Shown: piece by piece, positions 6,111 through 6,584 of the stretch
Layout: each line of letters starts with the position of its first letter
Numbering within the stretch: the first letter of the stretch is position 1
NCBI GenBank assembly: GCA_015486905.1
Contig: WFQV01000214.1
Span: forward strand, 1 to 6,584
DNA: 6,584 nt
Direction: 5' to 3'
DNA from: Melioribacteraceae bacterium
GTDB taxonomy: Bacteria; Bacteroidota; Ignavibacteria; Ignavibacteriales; Melioribacteraceae
Position numbers and translations under genes: made by a program
The notes under the pieces: model-generated
The model's input: the letters and a program-made list of their open reading frames with translations, nothing else
Told to the model about the DNA's origin: nothing
Database searches by the model: none

Positions 6111-6299
6111 ATGGCTTCATTAGAAAGACATACAATGGGTTCGGGCGGTTATTGTTATTGCCCCAAATGCGGTTACAGAACTCCACACCGGCGCGGTGTG
6201 CCCTGCCAGGAAGAAAGATGCCCCGAATGCGGTGCAAAGTTAATTAGGGAAGGTTCTTATCACGACGATTTAATTCAAAAGAAAAGAAATAAGAAGTAA
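6111..6299 (+). CDS. Small six-cysteine zinc-ribbon (or Fe-S) protein
   Basis: This 62-residue basic soluble protein has the cysteine pattern C15-x-C17-P-x-C20-G, C32, then C37-P-x-C40-G. The two C-P-x-C-G knuckles form a rubredoxin/zinc-ribbon-like site, and C15, C32 and H26 could be additional ligands. After the ribbon comes L-I-R-E-G-S-Y-H-D-D-L and a Lys/Arg-rich tail (57-62). I recall similar C-x-C-P-K-C-G-Y / V-P-C / C-P-x-C-G proteins, sometimes annotated as ferredoxin-like or hypothetical, near NifX-type genes in anaerobes. No function is established. The ATG at 6111 is supported by an AGGAG SD (6099-6103) seven bases upstream, lying inside the end of the MFS gene. It is the third gene of the operon. 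A T-run (6301-6307) follows the stop but has no stem. Confidence 0.8.
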   Translation: MASLERHTMGSGGYCYCPKCGYRTPHRRGVPCQEERCPECGAKLIREGSYHDDLIQKKRNKK

Positions 6300-6308
6300 A
6301 TTTTTTTG

Positions 6309-6382
6309 TACCCCGGAGAGGATTCGAACCTCCGACCCGCAGTTTAGGAAACTGCTGCTCTATCCTGCTGAGCTACCGGGGC
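6309..6382 (-). tRNA. tRNA-Arg (anticodon CCT)
   Basis: The complement folds into a complete 74-base cloverleaf. The acceptor stem GCCCCGG/CCGGGGT has one G-T pair at the first position. The D arm is GCTC/GAGC with a loop containing GGA. The anticodon arm is GCAGT/ACTGC with loop TTCCTAA, giving anticodon CCT (6348-6346), which reads AGG arginine codons. A five-base variable loop is followed by the T arm GGAGG/CCTCT with loop TTCGAAT. The discriminator is A (6309). The 3' CCA is not encoded (CAA follows), so it must be added by a CCA-adding enzyme. It converges with the zinc-ribbon gene, 9 bases from that stop codon. Confidence 0.97.
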
Positions 6383-6411
6383 TTGTTGTTTTTTCTCTCA
6401 AAAACGCTTTG

Positions 6412-6442
6412 CAAAAATATTATTTCCTTTTTAGAATTCAAA
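6412..6442 (-). promoter_or_regulatory. Bacteroidetes-type promoter (TTTG-N19-TAnnTTTG) for tRNA-Arg
   Basis: On the - strand, TTTG (6442-6439) is followed by exactly 19 bases and then TATTTTTG (6419-6412). This is a full match to the -33/-7 consensus of the Bacteroidetes primary sigma factor. The -7 box ends 29 bases before the first tRNA base, leaving a short leader of about 20-25 bases to be trimmed by RNase P. Confidence 0.75.
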
Positions 6443-6517
6443 GGCAACCATTTTAAACAACATGCACTTTTCAAAACAGTTCAACACTAAACGCAAGTTA
6501 ATTACCCCCGCTTTTAA

Positions 6518-6567
6518 TATATTTGAAAGATTTATTTTAATTTCTTAGAGACAATCATTTAATGATT
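6518..6567. other. AT-rich right edge: possible outward -7 box and 15-bp inverted repeat
   Basis: TATATTTG (6518-6525, + strand) fits TAnnTTTG but has no TTTG at the -33 position. AATCATT-T-AATGATT (6553-6567) is a perfect inverted repeat of 7-bp arms around one base. Together they may belong to the control region of a gene lying beyond the right edge. Apart from the tRNA promoter, I see no gene or RNA in 6383-6584. Confidence 0.3.
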
Positions 6568-6584
6568 AAAAATATAATTTACAT

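Noticed and set aside
1..6584. CRISPR array, toxin-antitoxin, phage or defence system
   Set aside because: No spaced direct repeats, no recognisable toxin, nuclease, integrase or phage structural proteins were seen. Most genes are housekeeping or small conserved families.

Overview
The window is AT-rich, densely packed bacterial DNA. Its promoters and gene content suggest the Bacteroidota/Chlorobiota/Ignavibacteriota group. The main evidence is an exact TTTG-N19-TAnnTTTG promoter, the primary sigma-factor consensus known from Bacteroidetes, directly upstream of the tRNA, plus a second TAnnTTTG box ahead of the 4561-6299 operon. Several genes also have clear Shine-Dalgarno (SD) sequences and TTG or GTG starts. 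That is unusual for classical Bacteroidetes, so an Ignavibacteria-like lineage is my best guess. This is inference from sequence character, not a database match.

Left part (1-1273, + strand): the 3' part of a bacteriohemerythrin, cut by the window edge, is followed by a 212-base intergenic stretch. That stretch holds a degenerate 8-bp tandem repeat and a short sequence resembling a mobile-element end. Next comes a ComF-family phosphoribosyltransferase. It runs convergently into the next operon with only 21 bases between the stop codons, and most of that gap is a 16-bp perfect palindrome.

Middle part (1295-4414, - strand): a tight operon reads, in transcription order, a membrane-anchored LytR_C-domain protein, rsfS (ribosome silencing factor) and argS (arginyl-tRNA synthetase), with spacings of 6 and 12 bases. 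Upstream of it lies a single gene for a small exported protein of unknown function, closed by a Rho-independent terminator.

Right part (4561-6382): a divergent + strand operon of three genes encodes a NifX/NifB-type FeMo-cofactor-binding-domain protein (TTG start, strong SD), a 12-helix MFS transporter that overlaps it by 8 bases, and a six-cysteine zinc-ribbon protein whose SD lies inside the end of the transporter gene. There are no nitrogenase genes in the window. This operon is the best candidate for an under-described system, possibly in metal or metal-cofactor handling. It converges on a tRNA-Arg(CCT) gene on the - strand with its own Bacteroidetes-type promoter. The last 200 bases hold that promoter, a small palindrome and a possible outward-facing -7 box, but no gene.
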